DNA of 62,754 nt from Bacillus sp. FJAT-27245 (GCF_001273955.1 NZ_LIGI01000001.1:2375032-2437785), one strand, 5' to 3'. Shown: positions 42,421 through 52,519, counted from the stretch's first letter. The notes: a model not told the origin generated them from the sequence alone. Translations and numbers: made by a program.

Positions 42421-43379
42421 TATTCCATTTTTAGTGAATATGTCCGGCCCCGCGTGTTCCCCTCTTTACTCAAGGCCATGCCTGTTAAAAGCTTATTGGC
42501 GAGTTTAACTGAATTTACTCCTAAAAGGTCACGGCATTCCCTGTTACTAATCCGGTTTTCCTGTACAAGCAAATGATCAGAAATAACTGTAACGTGGGCA
42601 TCTTTTGAATTGGCGAAACATTTTTTACAATGCCATGCCCCCCTTACTCTCTCCATTGGCCTGCAGCCGCAATTTTGGCAAGCGATATATTTTAGTAGTT
42701 CTTCGTGCTTGAGTTTATATAAACCCATAATATTAACAGGCTGCGGGGAATGCGCCTTTTTAATCATCCTGGCAATCTTTTTAAGTTCCTTTTCACTGAG
42801 CAGCTCTTCTTTATAATGCTTCGATAGCTCCATAACTTTTAGCGGAAGGCTCTTGTCCGTGCCAACATGCCTGGCAGTTTCATGGTTACTGCATTTAATG
42901 ACAGATTGCGTATTGCTGATGATGGCTAGATGTTCAATCGGCACCCGTTTCATTTTATTGGCTGCGAGCCATCCTCTAAGTTGTATACAATGGTTTAATG
43001 CCTGAATGAGAGGATTATCCGCACCCGATACTGTTTCATGGCGGGAGACAGTAAGCTGGCCGGTCACATGGTTGAAGTACAGTTCCCCCTCAAGGCTTTT
43101 GATTTCAATAATTAGGAAAAACCTTGCAGTTAGAATGAGGGTATCGATTTGAAAATGGAGTTTTTTGTGAAAAAGGGTTAAATCATGGAGGATGAGAAAT
43201 TCCTTTTGGTCAAGAAGGCCTGCATAGTAATCGGAACTTTTTTCGCCGTTGTATCCTTTTTTGCGGTATTTCAGGTTTCGGCGGATATCAGGGATGAGAC
43301 GGTGATTTGAGGGCAGCAACCGGAGAAGTGCTTCGAGGCATTGAATCCAAATTGGTACCCCGCGGGCTTTTATTAGCAA
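42420..43379 (-). CDS. NERD domain protein with zinc-finger and HRDC-like tail
   Basis: 319 aa. The NERD (nuclease-related) domain spans about 40-160: GYNGEKSSDYY, FQIDTLILTARFFLIIEIKS with the Asp and Glu-x-Lys of restriction-endonuclease-like folds. A zinc ribbon CQNCGCRPM...CKKC lies near 233-255. Target unknown, DNA processing suspected. The TTG at 43379 is preferred: AAAGGAG lies 7 nt upstream and itself overlaps the codons following an earlier in-frame ATG at 43397. Confidence 0.85.
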   Translation of the reverse strand: MLIKARGVPIWIQCLEALLRLLPSNHRLIPDIRRNLKYRKKGYNGEKSSDYYAGLLDQKEFLILHDLTLFHKKLHFQIDTLILTARFFLIIEIKSLEGELYFNHVTGQLTVSRHETVSGADNPLIQALNHCIQLRGWLAANKMKRVPIEHLAIISNTQSVIKCSNHETARHVGTDKSLPLKVMELSKHYKEELLSEKELKKIARMIKKAHSPQPVNIMGLYKLKHEELLKYIACQNCGCRPMERVRGAWHCKKCFANSKDAHVTVISDHLLVQENRISNRECRDLLGVNSVKLANKLLTGMALSKEGNTRGRTYSLKME

Positions 43380-43574
43380 AAAAACAACTCCTTTCATCTT
43401 TTCAGCTTTATTTCTTCTATAATCTACTGGTGTAATCCTTCAACCGTTGTATATTGTTGAAAAAAAGACACACTTTTAACATTAAATGTAAAATAGAGGT
43501 ACTATATAATGTAGAAAAGTTCGTAAAATGTGGTATTTGTAAATATAAGGTTTTTTCACTAACTGCATTCCAGC

Positions 43575-43740
43575 CTAAAAATTTTATTCACCCCAAATTT
43601 CTTATGTTTCACCCTGTTTTTCAAATTATTCGCCCCATTATTTCACTCATTCGCCCTTATCTAAACTTTCAGAAAATTTACAGCGCTAGTTTTCACCCTT
43701 ACCACCTTGTTCAAGGTAGTTTCCATCCTTTTTTCAAAAA
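43575..43740. repeat. cluster of GGGYGAA direct repeats in a non-coding stretch
   Basis: In the 420-base gap between the NERD gene and the YuzL-like gene, the minus strand repeats a short box: AGGGTGAAA, AGGGCGAAT, GAGTGAAAT, GGGGCGAAT, AGGGTGAAA, GGGGTGAAT, spaced about 10-50 nt within an AT-rich background. On the plus strand these are TTCACCC/TTCGCCC. A plus-strand TATAAT stands at 43505-43510. A 98-codon plus-strand frame (43454-43750) crosses them but lacks a ribosome site and looks non-protein-like. Confidence 0.55.
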
Positions 43741-43799
43741 ACCCACTTAATAAAAAAAGACAGAACCCATTTCAAAAGAGTTCCGCCTTACCCAAAAGA

Positions 43800-43931
43800 C
43801 TATGACCGCTTCTGTTTATTCCTGGACGAAGGGGCTTTCTTGTTCCCTGTTTCCCTGTCCGTGGTTCCCTGCCCTTCCACCTCGGATGAATTCAGGCCGA
43901 TTGTGGATGGATCCTGTTTTCTTTTGCCCAA
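43800..43931 (-). CDS. YuzL-like small protein, 43 aa
   Basis: TTG-initiated, 43-residue basic hydrophilic protein starting MGKRKQDPSTIGLNSSEVEG and ending SSRNKQKRS. The DPS-x2-GL-x2-S-x-VEGQGTT core resembles YuzL-family proteins; it also has the flavour of minor small acid-soluble spore proteins such as SspO. GGAGGTG lies 7 nt before the TTG. It diverges from the YkuS-type gene. Confidence 0.7.
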   Translation of the reverse strand: MGKRKQDPSTIGLNSSEVEGQGTTDRETGNKKAPSSRNKQKRS

Positions 43932-44019
43932 TTCAAAACACCTCCCACCCATTAGGGTGAACCCCGCCGCATCAATTATTCAAAAAAGGGCAAGATATGG
44001 GCGAAGGAGGTGTGGATTT

Positions 44020-44262
44020 ATGGCAAAGATCGGAGTGGAACAGTCCCTTAGCAATGTACAGCAGGCCTTGAGGGAACGGGGATATGACGTGGTGGAACTG
44101 AAGCAGGAGTCGGATGCGGCCGATTGTGCGTGCTGTGTGGTTACCGGCTTGGACTCGAACATAATGGGCATCCAGGATACAGTGACAAAGGCTCCCGTTA
44201 TTGAAGCAAACGGCCTTTCGGCGGAAGAAGTATGCAGCCTTATTGAGAACAGGATCGGGTAA
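44020..44262 (+). CDS. ykuS: UPF0180 (YkuS) family protein
   Basis: An 80-aa soluble protein matching YkuS throughout: AKIGVEQSLSNVQQALRERG, CACCVVTGLDSNIMGIQDT, GLSAEEVCSLIENRI. The CxCC cluster is conserved in the family; function unknown. GGAGGTG lies 7 nt before the ATG at 44020. Confidence 0.93.
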   Translation: MAKIGVEQSLSNVQQALRERGYDVVELKQESDAADCACCVVTGLDSNIMGIQDTVTKAPVIEANGLSAEEVCSLIENRIG

Positions 44263-44393
44263 CCAAACTATTTTTCAAGTGACAGGACCGCTATTCTTTG
44301 TTAAATTAAGACTGTCTTTCCATACCGGTCCAGGATATGGGAAGACAAGTCGCCCTTATGGCGGTACTACAATTGTGACTGGATGGATAAGAT

Positions 44394-45041
44394 TTGGTTA
44401 ATCCTATTATTCTCTCAATTCAAACAGCTGCCATCGCTCTAGGGCTTGCTTTTCCGATTGGTGTTTTGCTCGCGCGGGCAATGGCGGGAAGAAGATTCCG
44501 CGGACAAACCGCCGTTGAAACATTTTTCATGCTGCCCGTTGTCCTTCCCCCGACCGTGGTCGGGTTTTTGCTTATTGTCCTGTTTGGAAAACATAGCCCA
44601 ATTGGAGCCATGATTGACACGGTCTTCGGGCATCCAATCATGTTTACCCCATGGGCGGCGGCGCTCGCTTCGACCGTTGTCGCGTTCCCGTTAATGTATC
44701 AGTCGGCAAAAACAGGCTTTGAATCCATTAATCCCGAAATTGAGGAAGCCGCCAAGATGGACGGCGCCGGACCATGGAGGACGTTTATTCATATCATCCT
44801 GCCTCTTTCGGCAAGGGCCTTAATCACCGGCGGGATCCTCAGTTTCGCCCGTGCACTGGGGGAGTTCGGGGCAACACTCATGTTCGCCGGGAATATCCCC
44901 GGAAAAACGCAGACAGCCCCAATCGCGATTTACATGGCAATGGAGTCAGGCAGGACGGATGAAGCTTGGTTCCTCGTTGTATTGCTTATTATTATTTCGT
45001 TCATCATGCTCTATCTTTCTTCCTTTTTAAAAAACAAATAG
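44394..45041 (+). CDS. modB: molybdate ABC transporter permease, orphan and possibly frameshifted at N-terminus
   Basis: Inner-membrane permease of about 215 aa with five helices. It has the ModB-specific FFMLPVVLPPTVVGFLL, the EAA loop EEAAKMDGAGPWRTFIHIILP and GEFGATLMFAGNIPGKTQT. The TTG at 44394 has no clear ribosome site. Just upstream, in another frame, an ATG (44383) reads MDKIW and would run straight into VNPIILSIQT if one base were restored, so a 1-nt deletion near 44397 is plausible. No modA or modC is adjacent, unlike usual mod operons. FdhF and nitrate reduction would need molybdate, so functional genes may be elsewhere. Confidence 0.85.
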   Translation: MVNPIILSIQTAAIALGLAFPIGVLLARAMAGRRFRGQTAVETFFMLPVVLPPTVVGFLLIVLFGKHSPIGAMIDTVFGHPIMFTPWAAALASTVVAFPLMYQSAKTGFESINPEIEEAAKMDGAGPWRTFIHIILPLSARALITGGILSFARALGEFGATLMFAGNIPGKTQTAPIAIYMAMESGRTDEAWFLVVLLIIISFIMLYLSSFLKNK

Positions 45042-45113
45042 TGGCTGCATATTTCCCCAAAAGCATGGCAAACTACACCCGCTATCTTAAACAAATTGTT
45101 GGGAAGTGCTTTT

Positions 45114-45797
45114 GTGGAAGAGATTGCTTCATCGATTTTGAGAACCGCGGTTTCGTTTCTATTATTGCTTTTTATCCTCGCTTTGTTCGGAAGGCAAATC
45201 AACGCGCATAAGAACCATTTCAATATGGCGATGGCCATTACCGCAGGCTCGCTTGTGTCAAATATGGGCTTCAATGTCAATCTGAAATTTTTGCCAATGG
45301 CTTGCTCATTCGCGACGCTAGTTTTTCTCTATTATCTAGCAGCCATCGGGACGTATCGGTCCCCTTTTTTCTATAAAATCCTTTCCGGCCCCTCCTCTAT
45401 CCTGATTGCAGATGGAAAAATCAATGAGAAGAACCTAAGAAGCGTGAAGCTGACAAAGGAAGGGTTGTACCAGCATTTACGAGAGAGTGGGATTTTCAAG
45501 GTTTCTGAAGTTGAAAAAGCAATACTCGAGCCGAACGGTATCCTTTCAATCAAAAAGAAAGCCCCCCTTGATAAGGGGAGCTTCGCCTGCCCAATTCCGG
45601 AATTCCTTCTTAAAGATGTCCAGTTGCCCGCCGAACTAATCCGTGATGGAGCCTGCCTGTACCGGACGTATCCCGTCCCGTTCATTTCTTGGTTAGAAGG
45701 ATATCTATATGGAAAAAGTGTCAATGCCGAAAGTGTCCGGTACGCCGTTATTTCCACTGACCGTCTCCTTTTCCTCGTTAGCTCTGACGATTCCTGA
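45114..45797 (+). CDS. DUF421/YetF-family membrane protein
   Basis: 227 aa: three membrane helices at the N-terminus (about 1-85) with NAHKNHFNMAMAITAGSLVSN, followed by two small soluble alpha/beta units typical of DUF421, including IADGKINEKNLRSVKLTKEGLYQHLRESGI shortened here to DGKINEKNLR...LYQHLRE. Members help germinant receptor function (SpoVA-like contexts) or are of unknown role. GGGAAG lies 7 nt before the GTG at 45114. Its 3' end overlaps the tail of the opposing hutG remnant. Confidence 0.85.
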   Translation: MEEIASSILRTAVSFLLLLFILALFGRQINAHKNHFNMAMAITAGSLVSNMGFNVNLKFLPMACSFATLVFLYYLAAIGTYRSPFFYKILSGPSSILIADGKINEKNLRSVKLTKEGLYQHLRESGIFKVSEVEKAILEPNGILSIKKKAPLDKGSFACPIPEFLLKDVQLPAELIRDGACLYRTYPVPFISWLEGYLYGKSVNAESVRYAVISTDRLLFLVSSDDS

Positions 45798-46236
45798 GTC
45801 CGGTGAAAAAAGTCAGGAAGGTGTAAACTCCTGTTTTAACCGTTGCCCGCGCTGGCGTACCCTTCGTTGGATCCAGGTAGACAATGTCCATAGCTGCAGC
45901 TTTTGCTGAATGGCCCGCTTCGTAAACTGCCTCGAATAATTCATGGGAAGCCATCCCGCCTGAGGTCGATGCGGGACTCCCTGGGCGAACGCATTATCAA
46001 GTAGGCCAACAGAGTCTGTCCGTTAAAAATCCATGAAGCCCGATATTAAAAACATTCCTGCCTTCGATTACCCCGTTTTCAATTAAAAATCGGATGCTCC
46101 CGACACCGAGAGTGATGACCGGGATAGCGGAACCCCTACTGTAGCCGGTATCCGCCTGGCAATTCCAGTCCTTAACCTTAGGGTCTTTCGCCCTCCCATC
46201 TCTCCGTCACGCCAACTGGGCTGGTTCCAGGTACTC
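45778..46236 (-). pseudogene. hutG: hutG (formimidoylglutamase) remnant
   Basis: Directly after hutI on the same strand. Translated fragments match an arginase-family HutG but in pieces: KEYLEPAQLA then a stop and DGRAKDPKVKDW (N-terminus); ADTGYSRGSAIPV...LGVGSIRFLIENGVIEGRNVFNIG and LHGF (middle); after a frame change, GGMASHELFEAVYEAGHSAK, AMDIVYLDPTKG and ATVKTGVYTFLTF (C-terminus, stop at 45778). The total is about 460 bp where an intact gene needs about 950 bp, so there is an internal deletion plus stops and a frameshift. The last step of histidine degradation by this route is lost here. Confidence 0.85.
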
Positions 46237-46238
46237 TT

Positions 46239-47513
46239 TTAGCACAATACCCCATCCCTTACAACAAATTTCCCGTTTTTGATTACAGTATCCGTATGAT
46301 TCATCCCGTAATTGTACTGGAGCCTTTTATAATTCGGGACATTGGCAATCAGGATATCCGCCTGTTTCCCTTTTTCAATGCTGCCCACATTGCCCGCCCG
46401 TCCAATCGCATGAGCGGCATTTATTGTCGCGGCTGTAATAACTTCCTCAGGCGACATGCCCATCCTCAGGCAGGCCAGATTCATAATGAGCGGCAACGAG
46501 ACTGTCGGCGATGACCCTGGATTAAAATCAGTCGACAGAGCGACGGCGACCCCCGAATCGATCATTTTCCTGCCATTCGCGCTTTCCGCCATCAGGAAAA
46601 AGGCAGTCCCGGGCAAAAGGACGCCAATGACGCCTTTTTCTGCCATCATGTCAATCCCTGTTTGCGAAGCCTTCAGCAAATGGTCCGCGGAAATCGCGCC
46701 AACTTCTGCCGCAAGTTCCGCCCCTTTGTATGGCTCAATTTCATCGGCATGGATTTTCGGCGTTAGGCCATACTGTTTTCCCGCTTCCAGAAGCCGCCGT
46801 GATTGTTCAGGGGTAAAAACGCCCCGCTCACAGAACACGTCGTTGAATTCGGCAAGCCCTTCAGCTGCTACTTTAGGCAGCATTTCTTCAATAATAAGAT
46901 CAATAAAACGGTCCGGGTCACTTTTGTACTCGGCAGGAACGGCATGGGCTCCCATGAATGTGCTGACAACATCCAACACATGGGCTTCATTTAACTTTTT
47001 CGCAACAAGAAGCTGCTTGTATTCCGTTTCCCAGTCGAGGCCATAGCCGCTTTTCGCTTCAACAGTCGTTACCCCGTGCAACAGGAAGTAGTCGAGCTTT
47101 TTCATTCCTTCGCGGAAAAGCTCTTCCTCGGAGGCAGCCCTCGTCCTTGACGTAGTGGCATGGATTCCGCCGCCGCTCTCCATAATTTCCATATACGTTG
47201 CGCCCTTCAGGCGCATTCCGAATTCTTCTTCCCTGCTTCCCGCATGGACAAGATGGGTATGCGGGTCGACGAGGCCGGGAAGAACAATTTTCCCGGACGC
47301 ATCAATCATCTCTGCCCCGTCAAGCACGTCGCCCGCGGCCGCTTCTACTTCCTCATAGGAGCCAACCGCCGCGATGTTCCCATCAATCAGGAGGACCGCC
47401 CCATTTTCAATGATAGAGAGCTCACTCATCTCCCCACGAATGGCTGGTTTCCCCGAGTAGCCTTTCACAGTAATCACCTGTGAGGCATTTTTTATAAAAA
47501 TTGCTTTGGTCAT
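46239..47513 (-). CDS. hutI: imidazolonepropionase
   Basis: Amidohydrolase of the histidine-utilisation pathway converting imidazolonepropionate to N-formiminoglutamate; 424 aa, cytosolic. Metal ligands are seen in LVDPHTHLVHAG, the central KIHADEIEPYKGAELA and the Asp in STDFNPGSS. GGGIHATTSRTR is the substrate loop. It follows hutU by 48 bp and is followed by the broken hutG. The gene itself looks intact. Confidence 0.97.
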   Translation of the reverse strand: MTKAIFIKNASQVITVKGYSGKPAIRGEMSELSIIENGAVLLIDGNIAAVGSYEEVEAAAGDVLDGAEMIDASGKIVLPGLVDPHTHLVHAGSREEEFGMRLKGATYMEIMESGGGIHATTSRTRAASEEELFREGMKKLDYFLLHGVTTVEAKSGYGLDWETEYKQLLVAKKLNEAHVLDVVSTFMGAHAVPAEYKSDPDRFIDLIIEEMLPKVAAEGLAEFNDVFCERGVFTPEQSRRLLEAGKQYGLTPKIHADEIEPYKGAELAAEVGAISADHLLKASQTGIDMMAEKGVIGVLLPGTAFFLMAESANGRKMIDSGVAVALSTDFNPGSSPTVSLPLIMNLACLRMGMSPEEVITAATINAAHAIGRAGNVGSIEKGKQADILIANVPNYKRLQYNYGMNHTDTVIKNGKFVVRDGVLC

Positions 47514-47561
47514 TTGCCGTAATTCCCCTTTCTTCTTAGTTGCCCTGCAATCCGTAAGGGG

Positions 47562-49223
47562 CTAATCAAGCATCGGAATGTTGAGCCCATTCTTCCTGGC
47601 CGCTTCAACTGCCAAATCATATCCCGCATCGACATGGCGCACGATTCCCATTCCCGGGTCTGACGTCAGGACGCGTTCCAGCCTGCGCTCTGCTTCCTTT
47701 GTACCATCTGCTACGATGACCATGCCGGCATGTAGGGAGTACCCCATTCCTACGCCGCCCCCATGATGGACTGATACCCAGCTCGCGCCGCCAACCGCAT
47801 TGATCATCGCATTCAGAATCGGCCAGTCCGCGACCGCATCGCTTCCATCCGCCATCCCTTCCGTTTCCCTGTTCGGGGATGCGACCGATCCGGAGTCAAG
47901 ATGATCCCGCCCAATGACGATTGGCGCTTTCAGTTCACCGCTCGCGACCATATCATTGATGATTTTCCCAAAGCGGGCCCGCTCCCCATAGCCAAGCCAG
48001 CAAATCCTTGACGGAAGGCCCTGGAACTGGATTTTCTCCCTGGCCATGCGAATCCAGTTGCAAAGATGCTCGTTGTCGGCAAATTCACGGAGGATGACCT
48101 CATCAGTTTTGTAAATATCCTCTGGATCCCCCGAAAGCGCAACCCAGCGGAACGGTCCCTTTCCTTCGCAGAACAGCGGGCGGATGTACGCAGGCACAAA
48201 TCCCGGGAAATCAAACGCATTTTCAACACCCTCGTCTTTCGCGACCTGCCGGATGTTGTTTCCGTAATCAAACGTTATCGCGCCCTTTTTCTGCATCTCA
48301 AGCATTGCCCTTACATGCACCGCCATGTTCTCACATGACTTTTTCACATAGCCATCCGGGTCGTTTTTCCTGAATTCCGCGGCTTCTTCCAACGTATAAC
48401 CCGCGGGAATGTAGCCGTTCAGCGGATCGTGGGCGGATGTCTGGTCGGTGAGGACATCAGGAATAAAGCCCAACTCAAGCATTTTTGGTAAAAGTTCAGC
48501 CGCATTCCCCTCAAGCCCAATTGAAATCGCCTGTCCCTGATGTTTCGCTTCCTTCGCCTTCGAAAGCGCGTCCTCAAGCGAATCGGCGACAATGTCCAGG
48601 TATTTTGTTTCAATCCTGCGCTGGATATGGTGAATATCTGTATCAATCGCCAAACAAACCCCGCCGTTTAACGTAACCGCCAATGGCTGCGCGCCGCCCA
48701 TGCCGCCAAGCCCTGCAGTGAGCGTAATTGTATGTTTCAGGCTGCCCGAGAAGTGTTGCCTTGCCAGCTCGGCAAATGTCTCGTATGTTCCCTGGACGAT
48801 TCCCTGGCTTCCTATGTAAATCCAGCTGCCCGCTGTCATTTGCCCGTACATCATCAGTCCCTTTTTATCGAGTTCATGGAATGTTTCCCAATTCGCCCAG
48901 GCCGGAACCAGATTCGAGTTCGCAATAAGTACCCTCGGCGCGTCGGCGTGGGATTTAAACACGGCGACTGGCTTTCCTGACTGGATAAGCAATGTTTCAT
49001 CGCTTTCGAGTTTTTTCAGGGATGCAACGATAGCATCAAAGCAGTCCCAACTCCTGGCTGCCTTGCCAATCCCACCATACACGACAAGTTCATCAGGATT
49101 TTCGGCGACCTCCTCATCCAGATTGTTCATTAGCATCCTGAGTGCGGCCTCCTGAATCCACCCTTTCGTATTCAGTTCGGCACCTCTGTACCTTACTACC
49201 CTGTTTTTTGTTTCCGCTTTCAT
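47562..49223 (-). CDS. hutU: urocanate hydratase
   Basis: NAD+-dependent hydration of urocanate to imidazolonepropionate; 553 aa, full length. The NAD-binding core [18 protein letters not shown] and the active-site [15 protein letters not shown] region are intact, with the family C-terminal [25 protein letters not shown] lies just before the ATG. It heads this hut cluster; hutP and hutH, which precede it in B. subtilis, are not here. Confidence 0.97.
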   Translation of the reverse strand: MKAETKNRVVRYRGAELNTKGWIQEAALRMLMNNLDEEVAENPDELVVYGGIGKAARSWDCFDAIVASLKKLESDETLLIQSGKPVAVFKSHADAPRVLIANSNLVPAWANWETFHELDKKGLMMYGQMTAGSWIYIGSQGIVQGTYETFAELARQHFSGSLKHTITLTAGLGGMGGAQPLAVTLNGGVCLAIDTDIHHIQRRIETKYLDIVADSLEDALSKAKEAKHQGQAISIGLEGNAAELLPKMLELGFIPDVLTDQTSAHDPLNGYIPAGYTLEEAAEFRKNDPDGYVKKSCENMAVHVRAMLEMQKKGAITFDYGNNIRQVAKDEGVENAFDFPGFVPAYIRPLFCEGKGPFRWVALSGDPEDIYKTDEVILREFADNEHLCNWIRMAREKIQFQGLPSRICWLGYGERARFGKIINDMVASGELKAPIVIGRDHLDSGSVASPNRETEGMADGSDAVADWPILNAMINAVGGASWVSVHHGGGVGMGYSLHAGMVIVADGTKEAERRLERVLTSDPGMGIVRHVDAGYDLAVEAARKNGLNIPMLD

Positions 49224-49407
49224 TTTTTGCTTCCTCCTCCCGATGGCTAAAACTTCATTCTGTTTCTGGGGGCTATGCTGAGATGCGTATTCGTGGGGCC
49301 ACTAACCATCCCCTTTTTATTATAAAGGAAGTTTCAGAAAAAATAGACAAGTTTACCTGCCTATTGAGCATAAATTAAAAATAGGACAAAGATTGGGAGG
49401 GAACCTC

Positions 49408-49860
49408 ATGCAATTTTTAACAATTAGAAAAGGAACGGCAATCATCTTTCTTGCAGCAGCGATCGGAATTGTTTTAGCTGCCGGTTGGTGGTTTTTAAAG
49501 GCAGGCGATACGGTGGTGTTTAATGAAACAGCAGGGAATTCACCAAGAGAAATCCACATGGTCACCGGTGAGTTTATGTCAACACTACCAAGCGGCAAGA
49601 AAATTGAGGCTTACAGATGGGATCCGGGAACAATTTTTATGGAAAAAGGAGAAAAGGTGCGTTTAATTATTTATGGGGTGAACGGCAAAGAGCATCCTTT
49701 CCACATTGAAAATACTTCAATAAAAGGAACCGTTAAAAAGGGTGAAGAAACAGTGGTGGACCTTTCTTTTGATAAAGAAGGGACATACAGGCTAATTTGT
49801 GAGATCCACCCGGATAAAGAGCACAACGGACCGATGATTGCCTATATTAACGTCGACTAG
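49408..49860 (+). CDS. membrane-anchored cupredoxin-domain protein
   Basis: 150 aa: N-terminal signal anchor (about 10-32) and one extracellular cupredoxin domain (about 50-150). Copper ligands fit a blue-copper pattern: His in KEHPFHIENT, then CEIHPDKEHNGPM with Cys, His and Met. This resembles the periplasmic cupredoxins and the NosZ/COX2-like domain but lacks the second CuA cysteine. It may carry electrons or copper outside the membrane. GGGAGGG lies 6 nt before the ATG at 49408. Confidence 0.85.
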   Translation: MQFLTIRKGTAIIFLAAAIGIVLAAGWWFLKAGDTVVFNETAGNSPREIHMVTGEFMSTLPSGKKIEAYRWDPGTIFMEKGEKVRLIIYGVNGKEHPFHIENTSIKGTVKKGEETVVDLSFDKEGTYRLICEIHPDKEHNGPMIAYINVD

Positions 49861-49864
49861 CGGA

Positions 49865-49908
49865 TTGGGAGCTGCGCGCCGGAAACGGGGGGCAGCTTTT
49901 TTGTTTTT
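49865..49908 (+). terminator. terminator after cupredoxin gene
   Basis: GAGCTGC and GCAGCTT arms around a G/C-rich loop, followed by TTTTTGTTTTT. Confidence 0.75.
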
Positions 49909-50108
49909 CCTTTTAAACTTCCTGTTCACAGTATCTCCATTGTAAAAATGTTGATAATAAAGCTTTTCTCTTGTATAACAGTTTTACGATACAAGCATAC
50001 AGGACTAATACAGATATTTGCTTTTCTATTTTTCTGAAAATATACAAAAACCTCTAATCCTTAATAAAATCAAGTTTCACAATATAGTAACAATTAAGGC
50101 CGATTTAG

Positions 50109-50151
50109 GGTGATTTTTCTCACATTCCATCTGTTATACTCGAGGTAAGAT
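50109..50151 (+). promoter_or_regulatory. Fnr-dependent class II promoter of pflBA
   Basis: GGTGA-N6-TCACA (50109-50124) matches the Fnr consensus at 8 of 10 bases; the centre is 50116.5. A -10-like TAAGAT at 50146-50151 lies at exactly the same offset as in the narK promoter and predicts a start near 50158 (site at -41.5). A better-looking TATACT at 50135-50140 would place the site too close for class II activation. The 345-base gap holds no gene. Confidence 0.7.
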
Positions 50152-50205
50152 AATATCAATAAAACTGTTATATAGTTTTCAAAATAAATGAAGAGGTGAA
50201 CCAAA

Positions 50206-52467
50206 ATGGCTCAAACCACAATGGTTAATACCAATCGGAAGCTTTCGCACTGGAAAGGCTTCAAAACTGGTAAGTGGGCAAATGAGGTAAATGTAAGGGA
50301 TTTTATCTTGAACAACTTCAATCTATACGAAGGCGATGATTCTTTTCTAGCGGGAGCGACAGAAGCAACAAAAGCCCTTTGGGTACAGGTTATGGACCTA
50401 ACGGCGCAGGAACGCGAGAAAGGCGGCGTTCTCGATATGGATACCGAAACAGTATCCACGATCACATCACATGGGCCGGGATACCTGAACGAAGACTTGG
50501 AAAAGATTGTCGGTTTCCAGACCGATAAGCCGTTTAACCGTTCCATGCAGCCATTCGGCGGAATCCGCATGGCGAAAGCAGCCTGTGAAGCGTATGGCTA
50601 TAAGCTGAACGAGGAAATTGAACGGATTTTCACGGACTTCCGGAAAACCCATAACCAGGGTGTGTTCGATGCCTATACCGATGAAATGATGCTCGCCCGT
50701 AAAGCGGGAATCATCACTGGCCTTCCGGACGCATATGGGCGCGGCCGTATCATTGGGGACTACCGCAGGGTAGCGCTTTACGGCGTCGACTTGCTGATTG
50801 AGGAAAAGAAGAAAGATGTAAAAGCAACAAGCAGCGTAATGACCGAAACGACAATTCGCCACCGCGAGGAGCTTGCAGAGCAAATCCGCGCCCTTGATGA
50901 ATTGAAGGAACTGGCGAAGAGCTACGGCTATGATATCTCTTCCCCTGCTTCAAATGCTGCCGAAGCTTTCCAATGGCTGTATTTTGGCTACCTAGCAGCT
51001 ATTAAGGAGCAAAACGGAGCGGCGATGAGCCTTGGCCGCGTATCGACTTTCCTGGATATTTACATTGAGCGCGATCTGGAAAACGGCGTGTTGACAGAGA
51101 CGGAAGCACAGGAGCTTGTCGACCATTTTGTCATGAAACTGCGCCTTGTGAAATTCGCGCGTACGCCTGATTACAATGAACTATTCAGCGGAGACCCGAC
51201 CTGGGTAACCGAATCGATTGGCGGAATTGCCCTGGATGGACGCCCGCTCGTAACAAAGAGCTCGTTCCGCTTCCTGCACACCCTTGACAATCTTGGCCCG
51301 GCCCCAGAGCCGAACTTGACCGTCCTATGGTCAACACAGCTTCCGGCCAATTTCAAAAAATACTGCGCGAAGATGTCCATCCAGACAAGTTCGATTCAAT
51401 ATGAAAACGACGACATCATGCGTCCTGAGTGGGGCGACGATTATGGTATTGCCTGCTGCGTATCCGCGATGGCCATTGGCAAGCAAATGCAGTTTTTCGG
51501 AGCCCGGGCCAACCTTGCAAAAGCGCTCCTTTATGCAATCAATGGCGGAGTCGATGAAAAGCTGAAAATTCAGGCCGGGCCTGATTATGCACCAATTACT
51601 TCCGATGTCCTCGACTACGAAGAAGTTATGAAGAAGTTCGATAACATGATGGAATGGCTTGCCGGCCTATACATTAACACGCTGAATGTCATTCATTACA
51701 TGCATGATAAATACAGCTATGAGCGGATTGAAATGGCGCTGCATGATTCCGAGATTCTCCGTACAATGGCAACGGGTATCGCGGGGCTAAGTGTTGTCGC
51801 AGACTCGCTAAGTGCGATCAAGTACGGCGAAGTAAAAGTAATCCGCGATGAAAATGGCATCGCCGTCGATTTTGAAGTGAATGGCGATTATCCTAAGTAC
51901 GGAAACAACGATGACCGAGTTGACAGCATCGCCGTCGATCTTGTAAAAACTTTTATGAACAAGCTTCGAAAACATGAAACATATAGAAATTCGATGACAA
52001 CCATGTCGGTCCTGACGATTACGTCCAATGTTGTCTACGGCCAAAAGACAGGAAATACTCCTGACGGCCGCCGTGCTGGCGAACCATTCGCACCAGGCGC
52101 AAACCCAATGCATGGCCGCGATACAAAAGGGACGCTTGCTTCCCTATCGTCTGTCGCAAAGCTTCCTTATGAATATTCACTTGACGGAATTTCAAATACG
52201 TTCTCGATTGTGCCAAAGGCATTGGGCAAGGAAGACGATAGCCGCATCAACAATCTTGTATCCATCCTCGACGGGTATGCAATTAAAGAGGGCCACCACC
52301 TCAATGTCAATGTCTTTAACAGGGAAACACTGATGGATGCGATGGAGCATCCGGAACTTTATCCGCAACTGACAATCCGGGTCTCCGGTTATGCGGTAAA
52401 CTTTATTAAGCTCACAAGGGAACAGCAGATGGACGTCATCAACCGGACATTCCATGAATCGCTGTAA
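50206..52467 (+). CDS. pflB: formate acetyltransferase (pyruvate formate-lyase)
   Basis: Glycyl-radical enzyme splitting pyruvate + CoA to acetyl-CoA + formate under anoxia; 753 aa, full length. The active-site cysteine pair is in [10 protein letters not shown] (about 423-424). The radical glycine is in RVSGYAVNF near the C-terminus. GAGGTGAACC precedes the ATG. The activase pflA follows 52 bp later. Its product formate is the substrate of FdhF. Confidence 0.98.
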   Translation: MAQTTMVNTNRKLSHWKGFKTGKWANEVNVRDFILNNFNLYEGDDSFLAGATEATKALWVQVMDLTAQEREKGGVLDMDTETVSTITSHGPGYLNEDLEKIVGFQTDKPFNRSMQPFGGIRMAKAACEAYGYKLNEEIERIFTDFRKTHNQGVFDAYTDEMMLARKAGIITGLPDAYGRGRIIGDYRRVALYGVDLLIEEKKKDVKATSSVMTETTIRHREELAEQIRALDELKELAKSYGYDISSPASNAAEAFQWLYFGYLAAIKEQNGAAMSLGRVSTFLDIYIERDLENGVLTETEAQELVDHFVMKLRLVKFARTPDYNELFSGDPTWVTESIGGIALDGRPLVTKSSFRFLHTLDNLGPAPEPNLTVLWSTQLPANFKKYCAKMSIQTSSIQYENDDIMRPEWGDDYGIACCVSAMAIGKQMQFFGARANLAKALLYAINGGVDEKLKIQAGPDYAPITSDVLDYEEVMKKFDNMMEWLAGLYINTLNVIHYMHDKYSYERIEMALHDSEILRTMATGIAGLSVVADSLSAIKYGEVKVIRDENGIAVDFEVNGDYPKYGNNDDRVDSIAVDLVKTFMNKLRKHETYRNSMTTMSVLTITSNVVYGQKTGNTPDGRRAGEPFAPGANPMHGRDTKGTLASLSSVAKLPYEYSLDGISNTFSIVPKALGKEDDSRINNLVSILDGYAIKEGHHLNVNVFNRETLMDAMEHPELYPQLTIRVSGYAVNFIKLTREQQMDVINRTFHESL

Positions 52468-52519
52468 CGGATAGGGTCCGGGCAGCTGTCCGCCCCTCCC
52501 ATTGAAAGGAGAATCAACC

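Noticed and set aside
43454-43750. A 98-codon frame across the GGGYGAA repeats
   Set aside because: The repeating His-Pro and Arg-Pro residues come from the DNA repeats; there is no ribosome site.
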